Of a stretch of DNA of 64,000 bases, positions 26,169 through 34,952 are shown one piece after another (position 1 is the stretch's first letter; each line of letters starts with the position of its first letter). The position numbers were made by a program, and so were the translations under genes. Source of the stretch: Dongia sedimenti (GTDB lineage: Bacteria; Pseudomonadota; Alphaproteobacteria; Dongiales; Dongiaceae); contig JAUYVI010000001.1 in NCBI GenBank assembly GCA_030715195.1, positions 124,001 through 188,000 on the forward strand. Direction: 5' to 3'. The notes under the pieces are model-generated. The model was not told where the DNA came from and did not search any database. It saw nothing but the letters and a program-made list of their open reading frames with translations.

Positions 26169-26334
26169 GGAAAGCAAGCACCGCTTGCGTGGATCATCCA
26201 AAAGCGCGGCAATGCCGCCGGCATGACTTCGGCGATATGGAATTCGGCGAAGAAGCCGGAATGCCGGAATCCAGAGCTCTCGGCAGCCTCTTCCAATAGG
26301 CTCTCGCGAGCCTCCTTACCCCGTCTCATGGTTC

Positions 26335-26364
26335 CCGATAATGCCTAAATGAACAAATTATCGG
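26335..26364. repeat. AT-rich inverted repeat past the end of the UgpC gene
   Basis: Perfect 8-base arms CCGATAAT/ATTATCGG with a 14-base loop, about 30 bases beyond the stop of the minus-strand ATPase gene. It could act as a terminator hairpin, but there is no T tract on either side. Confidence 0.4.
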
Positions 26365-26396
26365 CCATGTCGAGAATGCTGAGTCAGGAATGTCGC

Positions 26397-27479
26397 TCAG
26401 CTCCTGACGGACATTCCGCTCTCTGCATCGAAGATATGCACGGCCCCGAGGCACGGCCTTAAGAATATCGGCTCTCCCGGTTTCGCGTTGTGGCGCTGGT
26501 TGACGTGAACACCGATCGATACGCCTTGCACGTTCCCAACCAGGAGTGTCGAAGCACCCGTCGTTTCTACAGCGTCCACCTGAGCTTCTATCGTACCCTC
26601 CAGGGCTCCCGGTCCGATATCCAAGTGCTCCGGCCGGATGCCATAAATGACCGGCTGGCCATCCATCCCAGGAGTCTCGGCAGCCAGCGGAAGATGCAGT
26701 GCAGGGCCGGCATCCACATAGGCAAGGCCGCCCTTGCGCCGTACGGTCCCCGGTATGAAGTTCATTGCCGGCGAGCCGATGAACCCCGCAACGAAGGTGT
26801 TCGATGGTCGATCGTAGAGCTCGAGCGGCGCGCCAATCTGCTCGACGTGGCCTGCGCGCAGAATGGCCATTCGATCGGCCATCGTCATGGCCTCGATCTG
26901 ATCGTGGGTGACGTAAATCGACGTCGTTCGTAGCCGCTGATGCAGGGCCCGGATCTCTGCCCGCATTTGGACGCGAAGTTGTGCATCGAGATTGGAGAGC
27001 GGCTCGTCAAACAGGAACACCTGCGGATCGCGGCTGATCGCCCGCCCCATGGCCACGCGTTGACGTTGGCCGCCGGAGAGTTGCCGTGGAAGACGGCCGA
27101 GGTAGGATTCGAGATCGAGGATCGTTGCCGCGTTCTTGACACGCTTATCGATCTCCGCTTTGTCCATGCCTCGCAACTTCAGAGCGAACGCGATGTTCTT
27201 TCGGACCGTCATATGTGGATAGAGCGCATAATTCTGGAATACCATCGCGATGTCTCGCTCCTTAGGCGAGACATCGTTGACGATACGTCCTCCGATCGAG
27301 ATCGCTCCGTCCGTCGTTTCCTCTAACCCGGCGATCATTCGCAGCAGTGTGGATTTGCCGCAACCCGATGGCCCGACCAGCACCATGAACTCGCCATCGT
27401 CAACTGTGATGTCGACGCCATGCAGGACCTCGACGGATCCATAGCTCTTGCGCAGCGCGCAAATCTCGACGTTGGCCAT
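26397..27479 (-). CDS. ugpC: UgpC/MalK-type sugar ABC transporter ATP-binding protein
   Basis: A 360-residue ATPase. Start at 27479, with GGAGG eight bases upstream. Walker [10 protein letters not shown], signature [13 protein letters not shown], Walker [11 protein letters not shown] and the C-terminal regulatory (TOBE/OB) domain of the MalK group are present ([13 protein letters not shown]). It has no transporter genes beside it; the sugar-type receptor and permeases 5-8 kb away at 32609-35829 lack an ATPase, so this is the likely partner. It diverges from the TetR gene at 27637. Confidence 0.88.
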   Translation of the reverse strand: MANVEICALRKSYGSVEVLHGVDITVDDGEFMVLVGPSGCGKSTLLRMIAGLEETTDGAISIGGRIVNDVSPKERDIAMVFQNYALYPHMTVRKNIAFALKLRGMDKAEIDKRVKNAATILDLESYLGRLPRQLSGGQRQRVAMGRAISRDPQVFLFDEPLSNLDAQLRVQMRAEIRALHQRLRTTSIYVTHDQIEAMTMADRMAILRAGHVEQIGAPLELYDRPSNTFVAGFIGSPAMNFIPGTVRRKGGLAYVDAGPALHLPLAAETPGMDGQPVIYGIRPEHLDIGPGALEGTIEAQVDAVETTGASTLLVGNVQGVSIGVHVNQRHNAKPGEPIFLRPCLGAVHIFDAESGMSVRS

Positions 27480-27608
27480 CTCCTTTGCCTCCCGCTCGTT
27501 CAATCGGCTATTGGTTGTTGGCTCATAGCGGTCACGCCGTGGCAGGCTTCAAACCACCACTCTAACTGCTTGCCCTGGCCCTCTTGTCGGACTAGAAGCG
27601 ACCAGAGT

Positions 27609-27622
27609 CAACTAGAAGGTTG
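27609..27622. promoter_or_regulatory. Candidate TetR operator before the TetR gene
   Basis: CAACTAGAAGGTTG, with CAAC/GTTG arms, in the gap between ugpC and the TetR gene, 15 bases before the GTG start. It matches 10 of 14 bases of CAACCAACTGGTTG at 28321-28334, ahead of the epimerase gene, as expected for an autoregulated TetR. Confidence 0.4.
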
Positions 27623-27636
27623 AAGGTACGACTAAC

Positions 27637-28281
27637 GTGAGGAAGCACCCGGCCGATATCCGTCAACAAGACCGTGGGCCGGAAAGCACCCGGTACAGCC
27701 TGCTGATGGCAGCGCGCGCGGCCTTCGCCGAAGGCGGGCTCGAGGGCGCCCGCGTGGACGACATCGCGCGCCGCGCCGGAGCCAACAAGCAGCTGGTCTA
27801 TCACTATTTCGGCAGCAAGGACGATCTCTACGTCGCTGTGCTGGAGGACATCTATCGCGAAATCCGTGACCGCGAAGCGGCCTTGGCGTTGGACGCGTTT
27901 CCGCCGGAGGAGGCGATGCGGAAGCTGGTCGAATTCTCCTTCGACTATCTGGAGCAAAACCCTGATTTCGTGCGCATTCTTGCCGACGAGAACACGCATG
28001 GGGGACGGCATCTCAGGGACTCCAAGGTGGTGCCCGAGGTTAATCGGCCGATCATCAATCTAATCCGCAAGACGCTGGCTCGCGGGGTGAAGGACGGTGT
28101 TTTCCGGCGCGGCCTCGATCCGCTGCAGGTCTACCTCTCGATCGCGGGTATGTCGTTCTTCTTCTTCGCCAATCTTCACACGCTCAGCCGGGCGTTCGAC
28201 CCTCAGCTCGGCAGTGCAGAGGGCGTCGCCAAGCGGCGCGCCCATATCGTCGATTTCGCGTTGAACGCCATGCGCCGCTGA
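27637..28281 (+). CDS. TetR-family transcriptional regulator
   Basis: A 214-residue repressor starting with GTG 27637. The N-terminal helix-turn-helix spans about residues 20-65: AARAAFAEGGLEGARVDD, then GANKQLVYHYFGSKDDLY. The C-terminal part is a TetR_C-type ligand domain. It diverges from ugpC and precedes the epimerase-GNAT-DHDPS genes, so these are its likely targets along with itself; candidate operators lie on both sides. Confidence 0.88.
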   Translation: MRKHPADIRQQDRGPESTRYSLLMAARAAFAEGGLEGARVDDIARRAGANKQLVYHYFGSKDDLYVAVLEDIYREIRDREAALALDAFPPEEAMRKLVEFSFDYLEQNPDFVRILADENTHGGRHLRDSKVVPEVNRPIINLIRKTLARGVKDGVFRRGLDPLQVYLSIAGMSFFFFANLHTLSRAFDPQLGSAEGVAKRRAHIVDFALNAMRR

Positions 28282-28320
28282 TTCCTGGCTTGACAAGCGT
28301 GCTGGCTTTTGACCGAATAT

Positions 28321-28334
28321 CAACCAACTGGTTG
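28321..28334. promoter_or_regulatory. Candidate TetR operator in the epimerase promoter
   Basis: CAACCAACTGGTTG, inverted repeat of CAACCA/TGGTTG with a two-base centre, located just after a TTGACA (28290-28295) and GAATAT (28315-28320) pair (19-base spacing, longer than ideal) and 22 bases before the start of the epimerase gene. Confidence 0.45.
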
Positions 28335-28355
28335 GATGGAAAAACAAGGATAAGC

Positions 28356-29396
28356 ATGAAGGCGTCGGCTGCAATCGAGGAATCGTCCGGGTTCGCCGAC
28401 GCGGAGGCGCTCGAGGAGCGGCTCTCGCGGCCTGACGCCGACGTCGTGGCCGATCTCGCGCGCCTGGAAGGCGACATCTTGATCCTCGGTGCGACGGGAA
28501 AGATGGGCCCCACGCTCGCGCGCATGGCCAAGCGTGCGGCGCCGGACCGCCGGGTCTGGGCGATGGCGCGCTTCAGCGATCGCTCGCTGCTGCAGCGTTT
28601 CGAGCAACAGAACATCGAGCCGGTGCAGGGGGACCTGCTGGATCCGCCCACGCTCGATCGCCTGCCGGATGCGCCCAATGTGATCATGATGACCGGCTTC
28701 AAGTTCGGCGCGTCCGACAGCCCGGCGCGGACCTGGGCGGTCAACGCGCTGCTGCCGGCGCAGGTGACCGCTCGGCTGGGTGGGCGCCGCGTAGTCGCGT
28801 TCTCGACCGGCTGCGTATATCCGTTCGTGCCGATCTCGTCGGGTGGCGCCGCGGAAGACGTCGAACTGACGCCTCTCGGCGAATATGCCAACAGCTGCGT
28901 CGGCCGCGAGCGGCTGGTGCAATGGGAAGCCGCGAGATGCGGCGCGCGAGTGCTGATGTTCCGCCTCAACTATGCGATCGATTGCCGCTACGGCGTGCTC
29001 TACGACATCGCCACCAAGGTGCTGAACGGCGCTCCGCTCGACCTGAGCACCGGGTATTTCAACGTCATCTGGCAGGGCGATGCCAATGCCATGGCGCTGC
29101 GCAGCCTCGCGCACTGCGCCGATCCCGCTGTGGTGCTCAATATCACCGGTCCCGAGACGGTGTCGCTGCGGCGCGTCGCCGGCTGGTTCGGCGATCGCCT
29201 GGGCAGGACGCCGCGCTTCACCGGCGAGGAGGCGCCCACCGCCTGGCTCAACAACGCCGGTAAGGCGCACGCCCTGATGGGCTATCCCAAGGTCTCGCTG
29301 GAGCAGATGATGGAGTGGGTGGCCGACTGGGTGGAGCGCGCGATGCCCGGCCTCAACAAGCCGACAGGGTTCGAGGTCCGGACCGGTGCCTACTGA
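28356..29396 (+). CDS. NAD-dependent epimerase/dehydratase
   Basis: A 346-residue extended SDR-like protein. ATG 28356 follows AAGGA. The nucleotide-binding motif is GATGKMGPT at about residues 48-56; STGCVYPF holds a serine and a tyrosine of the catalytic region. The YxxxK lysine is not obvious (the chain continues with an acidic, arginine-rich stretch), so the exact reaction is uncertain. First gene of a three-gene set with the GNAT and the DHDPS-like lyase. Confidence 0.8.
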   Translation: MKASAAIEESSGFADAEALEERLSRPDADVVADLARLEGDILILGATGKMGPTLARMAKRAAPDRRVWAMARFSDRSLLQRFEQQNIEPVQGDLLDPPTLDRLPDAPNVIMMTGFKFGASDSPARTWAVNALLPAQVTARLGGRRVVAFSTGCVYPFVPISSGGAAEDVELTPLGEYANSCVGRERLVQWEAARCGARVLMFRLNYAIDCRYGVLYDIATKVLNGAPLDLSTGYFNVIWQGDANAMALRSLAHCADPAVVLNITGPETVSLRRVAGWFGDRLGRTPRFTGEEAPTAWLNNAGKAHALMGYPKVSLEQMMEWVADWVERAMPGLNKPTGFEVRTGAY

Positions 29397-30234
29397 CTCG
29401 GCCGCTCTGGAATCCGGCGTCAGCGCGATGGCGTCTCCGGACGTCGCGCGCGGCCTGGAGCTCTCGCGCGCGGCGGGATGGAATCAGACCGAGGCGGATT
29501 GGGGCATGATGCTGCGCCTCGGCGCCGGATACGGCGCGCGCGATGCGGAGGGTCGGCTGGTCGCGAGCAGCATAGTCCTGCCCTATCCGCCGGCCATCGG
29601 CTGGATCAGCATGGTGCTGGTCGATGAGAGCGCACGGCGGCGCGGCCTGGCGACGCGCCTGCTCGAGAACGCCATCGCCGTCCTGCGGAAGCAGGGACTG
29701 GTTCCCATGGTCGATGCGACGCCGGCGGGCCGCGAGGTCTACCGGCGGATGGGCTTCGTCGATGTCGCGCCGATCAGCCGGTGGCGCGGCCGGGGCGCCG
29801 GCGTATCCGCGCAGTCACGCGAGACATCGAGCGCCGTCGAACTCGCCGCGGGAATCGCCCAGGACGAAGCTGCGTTCGGGATCTCCCGCCGGCCGCTGCT
29901 GCTGGAACTCGCCGGTCGGCGCGGGGCGATCACGCTCAGCCTGTCGGATCGCCGCGGCCAGTTGTGGTCGCGCGCCGGCCGAACGGCGACGCAGATCGGG
30001 CCGGTGGTCGCGGCGGGCGAGGGCGACGGCCTGGCGCTCTGCGCGATGGCGCTCGATGCCATGGCCGGGCCGGTGCTGCTCGACGTGCCGGATCGCAATG
30101 CGCCGCTGGCTGACCTGCTGGCCAGCCGCGGCTTCTCGATCGAGCGGCCGTTCATTCGCATGGCGCTCGGTGTTCCCTCGGCTTCCACGCTCGGTGCCGC
30201 GATGCGCGTCATTGCCGGGCCCGAACTTGGATGA
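29386..30234 (+). CDS. GNAT-family N-acetyltransferase
   Basis: A 282-residue protein starting with GTG 29386, overlapping the epimerase stop by 11 bases. The acetyl-CoA binding motif A is VLVDESARRRGLATRLL (near residues 70-86), with YRRMGFVDV following. The C-terminal half (about 145-282) is a second domain of the type often fused to GNATs of this class. Its stop overlaps the DHDPS-like ATG. Substrate unknown. Confidence 0.82.
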   Translation: MPTDSAALESGVSAMASPDVARGLELSRAAGWNQTEADWGMMLRLGAGYGARDAEGRLVASSIVLPYPPAIGWISMVLVDESARRRGLATRLLENAIAVLRKQGLVPMVDATPAGREVYRRMGFVDVAPISRWRGRGAGVSAQSRETSSAVELAAGIAQDEAAFGISRRPLLLELAGRRGAITLSLSDRRGQLWSRAGRTATQIGPVVAAGEGDGLALCAMALDAMAGPVLLDVPDRNAPLADLLASRGFSIERPFIRMALGVPSASTLGAAMRVIAGPELG

Positions 30235-31289
30235 GCGCCATGCACTGGACTGAAATTCCCGCCGACGTCCTCGCGAGCTTCCGCGCGGGGGCGGTGATTC
30301 CCGCCCAGCCGCTTGCGCTCGACCGGCACCGCCAGCTCGACCGCCGCCGCCAGCGGGCGCTGTCGCGCTACTATATCGACGCCGGGGCCGGCGGCCTGGC
30401 CGTGGGCGTCCATACCACCCAGTTCGGGATCCGCGAGGTCGGCTTGTTCGAACCGGTGCTGGAGACGGCGGCCGAAACGGCGGCCGGCTGGTCCGACCGT
30501 CCGCTGATGTTGATCTCCGGCGTGGTCGGCCGCACGGCCCAAGCGGTTGGAGAAGCGCAGATCGCGCGCGGGCTCGGCTACCATGCGGTCCTGGTTAGCC
30601 TCGCCGCCCTGCGGGGCGCGAGCGACGACGAGCTGATCGAACACTGCGCGACGATTGCCCGCGAGATGCCGCTAATCGGCTTCTATCTGCAGTCCGCGGT
30701 CGGTGGCATCCGGCTGACGACATCCTTCTGGCAGCGCTTCGCGGCCCTCGACAACGTCATCGGCATCAAGGTCGCGCCGTTCAACCGCTACGCAACCCTC
30801 GACGTGGTCCATGGCGTGGCCAGTTCTGGGGCGCGCGAGCGTGTGACGCTCTACACCGGCAACGATGACCACATCGTGCTCGACCTGACGGTGCCGTTCC
30901 GCACCGAAGCCGGCCCGATCCAGTTTGCCGGCGGACTGCTCGGGCACTGGTCGGTCTGGACCAGGACTGCGGTTACCATCCTGGAGCGCTGCAAGGCGGC
31001 TCGCGCGACCGCCGCGGTACCGGCCGATCTACTGGCGCTCGACAGTGCGGTGACCGATTGCAATGCCGCGTTCTTCGACGTGGCCAACGATTTCAGCGGC
31101 GTCATCGCCGGCTGCCATGAGGTGCTGCGCCGGCAGGGGCTACTCGAGGGCCGCTGGTGCCTGGATCCCGACGAGGAACTGAGCCCCGGCCAGTCGACGG
31201 CGATCGACCGGGTCTACCTACTCTATCCCGAGCTCAACGACGACGGCTTCGTTGCGGCCAACCTCGACCGCTGGCTCGGCGCCAACTAG
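30231..31289 (+). CDS. Dihydrodipicolinate synthase-family lyase/aldolase
   Basis: A 352-residue class I aldolase-type TIM barrel. The Schiff-base lysine is K180 in NVIGIKVAPFNRY and a conserved tyrosine is Y152 in IGFYLQSA. DHDPS-family proteins split or join pyruvate-derived compounds; sugar-acid aldolases belong here. It is longer than DapA (about 290), mostly because of extra C-terminal sequence, so it is not the lysine-pathway enzyme. ATGA overlap with the GNAT gene. Confidence 0.82.
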   Translation: MSAMHWTEIPADVLASFRAGAVIPAQPLALDRHRQLDRRRQRALSRYYIDAGAGGLAVGVHTTQFGIREVGLFEPVLETAAETAAGWSDRPLMLISGVVGRTAQAVGEAQIARGLGYHAVLVSLAALRGASDDELIEHCATIAREMPLIGFYLQSAVGGIRLTTSFWQRFAALDNVIGIKVAPFNRYATLDVVHGVASSGARERVTLYTGNDDHIVLDLTVPFRTEAGPIQFAGGLLGHWSVWTRTAVTILERCKAARATAAVPADLLALDSAVTDCNAAFFDVANDFSGVIAGCHEVLRRQGLLEGRWCLDPDEELSPGQSTAIDRVYLLYPELNDDGFVAANLDRWLGAN

Positions 31290-31308
31290 CGTGCGCAGCC
31301 CCGTGCAC

Positions 31309-32397
31309 TCATGCCGTCTGGAACCGCGCCGGGACCCAGCTCCGGTATCTCGGATGCTCGGGCCCGATCGGCAGGCGTACGTCGATGCCGGCTTCCGCCG
31401 AATGGTAGAAGGCGGTCGCGAGCTCCAGAGAGCGGCGCGCGTCGGCCGAGGTGACTGGCAAGGCGGCGCCTTGCGCCACGGCCGCGTGGAACCGGGCGAA
31501 CTGGGTCTGGTAGCCGGGCGCCACGTCGGGCCAGCCGGACAGCAGCGAATCGATCTGCCGCGCGATCTCGGAACTGGCCGGCACGATGCGCCAGGGCTTG
31601 ACGCCCGGCGCGTAGGGAGTCTGGTCGCTCTCGAAAGTGACGTGCTCGAAGGCGAGCCGCAGCCGGCTGAACTCCTCCTGGCTACCCAGCGTCCCGGAAA
31701 GGGCGGCAAGTGCGCCGCACTCGAGCTGTACCGAGGCGCTGAAGCAATCCTCGACTTCGATCGGGTTGACGCGGGTCGCCGTGCGGCCGAACAGCGCCGC
31801 CGCCGGCCCCATCAGGTGAAGCAGGAGGTCGTGGATGTGGATGGCGTGTCCCATCAGCATGCCGCCCAGCTCGGTTGCCCAGCGGCCGCGCCACGGCACG
31901 GCGTAGTAGTCGGCGCGCCGGGTCCAGAAGGTTTCCGCCGTCGCGACATAGGGGCGGCCGGCGACCCCGCTGTCGATGATCCGCTTGGCCTGCTCGGCGC
32001 CGTTGCCGAACCGGTACTGGAAGACCGGCATCAGCTTGCCGGTCGCTCGGCTCTCCGCCGCGATGACTTCGTCTATCTGTTGCAGAGAGCCGACCAGCGG
32101 TTTCTCGCACACCACGTGCTTGCCGACGGCGAGCGCCGCCAGGATCTGCTCGCGGTGCAGCTGCGGCGGCGTGCAGATGTCGATGACGTCGATATCCTCC
32201 ATCGCCAGCAGGTCCGCGAAGTGCGCAACCCGGCGCGGGATGCCGAGAGCATCGGCTACGGCGTCGCGCTTGCCGGCATCGATGTCGCAGATCGCCAGCA
32301 CCCGGAATTTATCGGCGTTGGGCAGGTAGCCCTCCTCGATGTGCTGCCGGCCGATGCCACAGCCGACCACGGCGACGGACATGGTGGGAGAGGTCAT
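31309..32397 (-). CDS. Gfo/Idh/MocA-family oxidoreductase (1)
   Basis: A 362-residue NAD(P)-dependent sugar or inositol dehydrogenase-like enzyme. N-terminal Rossmann motif VVGCGIGRQH (residues 10-19) and the signature CEKPLVGSL near 96-104, in which the lysine is catalytic. It is transcribed away from the binding-protein operon; two LacI-type operators lie in the shared promoter region. It ends 19 bases beyond the end of the DHDPS-like gene (convergent). Confidence 0.87.
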   Translation of the reverse strand: MTSPTMSVAVVGCGIGRQHIEEGYLPNADKFRVLAICDIDAGKRDAVADALGIPRRVAHFADLLAMEDIDVIDICTPPQLHREQILAALAVGKHVVCEKPLVGSLQQIDEVIAAESRATGKLMPVFQYRFGNGAEQAKRIIDSGVAGRPYVATAETFWTRRADYYAVPWRGRWATELGGMLMGHAIHIHDLLLHLMGPAAALFGRTATRVNPIEVEDCFSASVQLECGALAALSGTLGSQEEFSRLRLAFEHVTFESDQTPYAPGVKPWRIVPASSEIARQIDSLLSGWPDVAPGYQTQFARFHAAVAQGAALPVTSADARRSLELATAFYHSAEAGIDVRLPIGPEHPRYRSWVPARFQTA

Positions 32398-32461
32398 TGC
32401 ATGCGCTCCGCTGCTGCTGGCTCCGGCTGCGAGTCATCGAGCCGGTATGCGTGATCGTTAA

Positions 32462-32475
32462 TGCAATCGCTTGCA
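32462..32475. promoter_or_regulatory. LacI-family operator 1
   Basis: TGCAATCGCTTGCA: 5-base arms TGCAA/TTGCA around a central CG, the pattern of LacI/GalR operators. It lies in the divergent region between the Gfo/Idh gene and the sugar-transporter operon. Confidence 0.7.
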
Positions 32476-32528
32476 GTATTCAAGTTCAATATATCGAAAT
32501 ACCGCGCTAATAATGCGGATGATTGACT

Positions 32529-32542
32529 TGCAAGCGTTTGCA
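32529..32542. promoter_or_regulatory. LacI-family operator 2
   Basis: TGCAAGCGTTTGCA, same arms and centre as operator 1, 67 bases away (centre to centre), so that looping or cooperative binding is possible. It is followed by CATAAT (32541-32546), a candidate -10 element of the rightward promoter. Confidence 0.7.
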
Positions 32543-32608
32543 TAATAGCGTCGTGACCGGGCTGCCACGACGAAGGGCACCTAGGGAAGGCAACAGAAGG
32601 AGGCGACC

Positions 32609-33898
32609 ATGAATGTCAGGATCGACCGGCGGCAGTTCCTGCTGACCGGCGTTGCGATCTCCGCTGCGGGTTTCTCCGCACGACGTGCCGTGGCTGCGGA
32701 TGCGCGGTTGCGGATGGCGTGGTGGGGCGGCAAGGCGCGCGCCGAGCTGACCCAGAAGGCGATCGACCTCTACGTCTCAAAGCACCCGGGCGTTCAGGTT
32801 GAAACCGAGTATCTGGGATGGGGCGACTACTGGGCGCGGCTTTCGACCCAGACCTCGGGCGGCAACTCGCCCGATATCGTGCAGATCGACATCGAGTATC
32901 TCGCCGACTACGCGACGCGCGGCGTCCTGCTGCCGCTCGAACCGTTGATCCCAAAGCCGCTCGACGTCAGCGACTTCCAGCCCGACTTGCTCGGCAACGG
33001 CAAGGTGGACGGCAAGCAGTATGCCGTACCTTGCGGCGTGAATGCCGGCGCCCTGGTGCTCGACAAGACGGCATTCGACGAAGCCGGCGTGGCGCTGCCC
33101 GATCACAACACCACCTGGGCGCAGTTCGAGTCGATCATGGCAGAGTTCACCAAGCGGACGCCGCGCAAGGGCATGTTCGGCTCGACCGATGCGAGCGGCA
33201 GCGAGGCAGTGCTGGAGACCTGGCTGCGCCAGCGCGGGAAACAGCTCTATCATCCCGACGGGACGCTGGCTTACGATCAGACCGACATGACCGGGTGGTT
33301 CGAGATGTGGGAGCAGATGCGGAGTTCCGGTGCCGCGGCTCCTGCCGAGGTCGAAGCGCTCGATCATGGCGAGGTCGACAGCTCGCTGTTGAGCCAGGGC
33401 AAGGCGGCTCTTGCCTTCGAGAACTCGAACCAGTTCGTCGCCTTCCAGAGTCTCACCAAGGACCAACTCGCCCTGGCGCCCTATCCGAAGGTCGACAGCA
33501 ACAGCAAAGGCGGTCTCTACATCAAGCCGACCATGTTCTATTCGATATCGTCGCAGTCCAAGAACCCGCAGGCCGCCGCCGAGCTGCTCGACTTCATCCT
33601 GCGCGATCCCGAAGCCACGGTGATCCTCGGCGGCGAGCGGGGTGTTCCGGCGTCTGCATCGGTCCGGGAACGGCTGCGGCCGAAGATGGATGCCGCGGGC
33701 GACGCCATGGTCGACTACATCGACGGCCTCGGCGACTTGGCCGGCACGCTGCCGCCGCCGAATCCGCCGGGCGGCAGCGAGGTTACCGACGCCTTGATCG
33801 CCGCCAGTCAGGAAGTCGCCTTCAAGACGAAGACGGCGGCCCAAGGCGCTGCGGACTTCGTCGAAAAGGCGAAGCAGATACTGGATCGCGCGAAGTGA
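32609..33898 (+). CDS. Sugar-type ABC transporter substrate-binding protein (SBP family 1, Tat signal)
   Basis: A 429-residue periplasmic receptor. The N terminus holds a twin-arginine motif (DRRQFLLTG, residues 6-14) and a hydrophobic region up to about 30, so export is probably by Tat. The body is of the MalE/UgpB group (RLRMAWWGGKARAEL, VQIDIEYLADYATRG). AAGGAGG precedes ATG 32609. First gene of the receptor-permease-permease-oxidoreductase-LacI operon. Confidence 0.9.
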   Translation: MNVRIDRRQFLLTGVAISAAGFSARRAVAADARLRMAWWGGKARAELTQKAIDLYVSKHPGVQVETEYLGWGDYWARLSTQTSGGNSPDIVQIDIEYLADYATRGVLLPLEPLIPKPLDVSDFQPDLLGNGKVDGKQYAVPCGVNAGALVLDKTAFDEAGVALPDHNTTWAQFESIMAEFTKRTPRKGMFGSTDASGSEAVLETWLRQRGKQLYHPDGTLAYDQTDMTGWFEMWEQMRSSGAAAPAEVEALDHGEVDSSLLSQGKAALAFENSNQFVAFQSLTKDQLALAPYPKVDSNSKGGLYIKPTMFYSISSQSKNPQAAAELLDFILRDPEATVILGGERGVPASASVRERLRPKMDAAGDAMVDYIDGLGDLAGTLPPPNPPGGSEVTDALIAASQEVAFKTKTAAQGAADFVEKAKQILDRAK

Positions 33899-34034
33899 CC
33901 GGCGCCGGGGTCGCCCGTCGCTCGCTCAGGCGCGGCGCGGCTCCGGCTCGCCTGGAGGCGGGCAGGAATTGACTGCCGGCGCGAATCAGCCTCCCTTCGC
34001 CACGCGAGGGGCGGCCAGTCGAAAGGAAGCAGGC

Positions 34035-34952
34035 GTGGCTGCAAGCGCACGTCCAATGGCAGTGCAGTGGAAGCGAAGGCTCGCACGCAGCAAGGCGGGG
34101 TACCTATTCCTGCTGCCCTGGCTGGTCGGGTTCTTCGGCCTGACTCTCGGACCGGCGCTGGCTTCGCTCTATCTCTCCTTCACCCGTTTCGACCTGTTCC
34201 GGGCTCCGAAATGGGTGGGGGCGGCCAACTACGTGCGCATCGCGACGGACGATCCCAACTTCATGGCGTCCATGCGGGTTACGTTCCTCTACGTGGCGTG
34301 CTCCATTCCCTTGAAGCTCGCGGTGGCGCTGGCACTCGCAATGGTGCTCAACCGCGGCATCCGCGGGCTTCCGATCTATCGCGCTTTGTTCTATCTGCCG
34401 TCCCTGCTCGGGGCGAGCGTGGCGGTCGCAATCTTGTGGCGCCAGCTGTTCGCCGGAGACGGCTTGGTCAACGCCTTGCTCGCCAACTTCGGAATTCAGG
34501 GGCCGAGCTGGATCTCCAATCCGCACTATGCGCTCTGGACCCTGGTGCTGCTCAGCATCTGGCAGTTCGGCTCGCCGATGGTGATTTTCCTGGCCGGCCT
34601 GAGGCAGATCCCGGCCGACCTCTATGAGGCGGCCAATCTCGACGGTGCCTCCCGGCCGCGCCGGTTCTTTTCGATCACCTTGCCGCTGCTGACGCCGGTC
34701 ATCTTCTTCAACTTCATCGTCCAGATGATCGACGCGTTCCAGTCCTTCACCCCGGCGTTCATCGTGTCGCGGGGGACCGGCGGTCCGGTCAATTCCACGC
34801 TGTTCTACGCGCTCTACATTTATCAGGAGGCTTTCAGCCATTTTCAGATGGGCTACGCGGCGGCCCTCGCCTGGATCCTGCTGCTGCTGATCGCGGCCTT
34901 TACCGCCTTCTCGTTCCTGTCGTCTCGATTCTGGGTGTACTACGATGCTTGA
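34035..34952 (+). CDS. Sugar ABC transporter permease (MalF/UgpA-like)
   Basis: A 305-residue permease with six membrane segments; FLLPWLVGFFGLTLGPALAS is the typical first one and ADLYEAANLDGASRPRRFF is the EAA loop. GTG 34035 follows GAAAGGAAG; TTG 33969 and ATG 34056 are in-frame alternatives. Its end overlaps the second permease gene by eight bases. Confidence 0.88.
   Translation: MAASARPMAVQWKRRLARSKAGYLFLLPWLVGFFGLTLGPALASLYLSFTRFDLFRAPKWVGAANYVRIATDDPNFMASMRVTFLYVACSIPLKLAVALALAMVLNRGIRGLPIYRALFYLPSLLGASVAVAILWRQLFAGDGLVNALLANFGIQGPSWISNPHYALWTLVLLSIWQFGSPMVIFLAGLRQIPADLYEAANLDGASRPRRFFSITLPLLTPVIFFNFIVQMIDAFQSFTPAFIVSRGTGGPVNSTLFYALYIYQEAFSHFQMGYAAALAWILLLLIAAFTAFSFLSSRFWVYYDA

Noticed and set aside
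26383-26417. Overlapping inverted repeats at the 3' end of the UgpC gene (GGAATGTC/GACATTCC)
   Set aside because: Partly within the coding end, with a 15-base loop and no T tract; not a convincing terminator.
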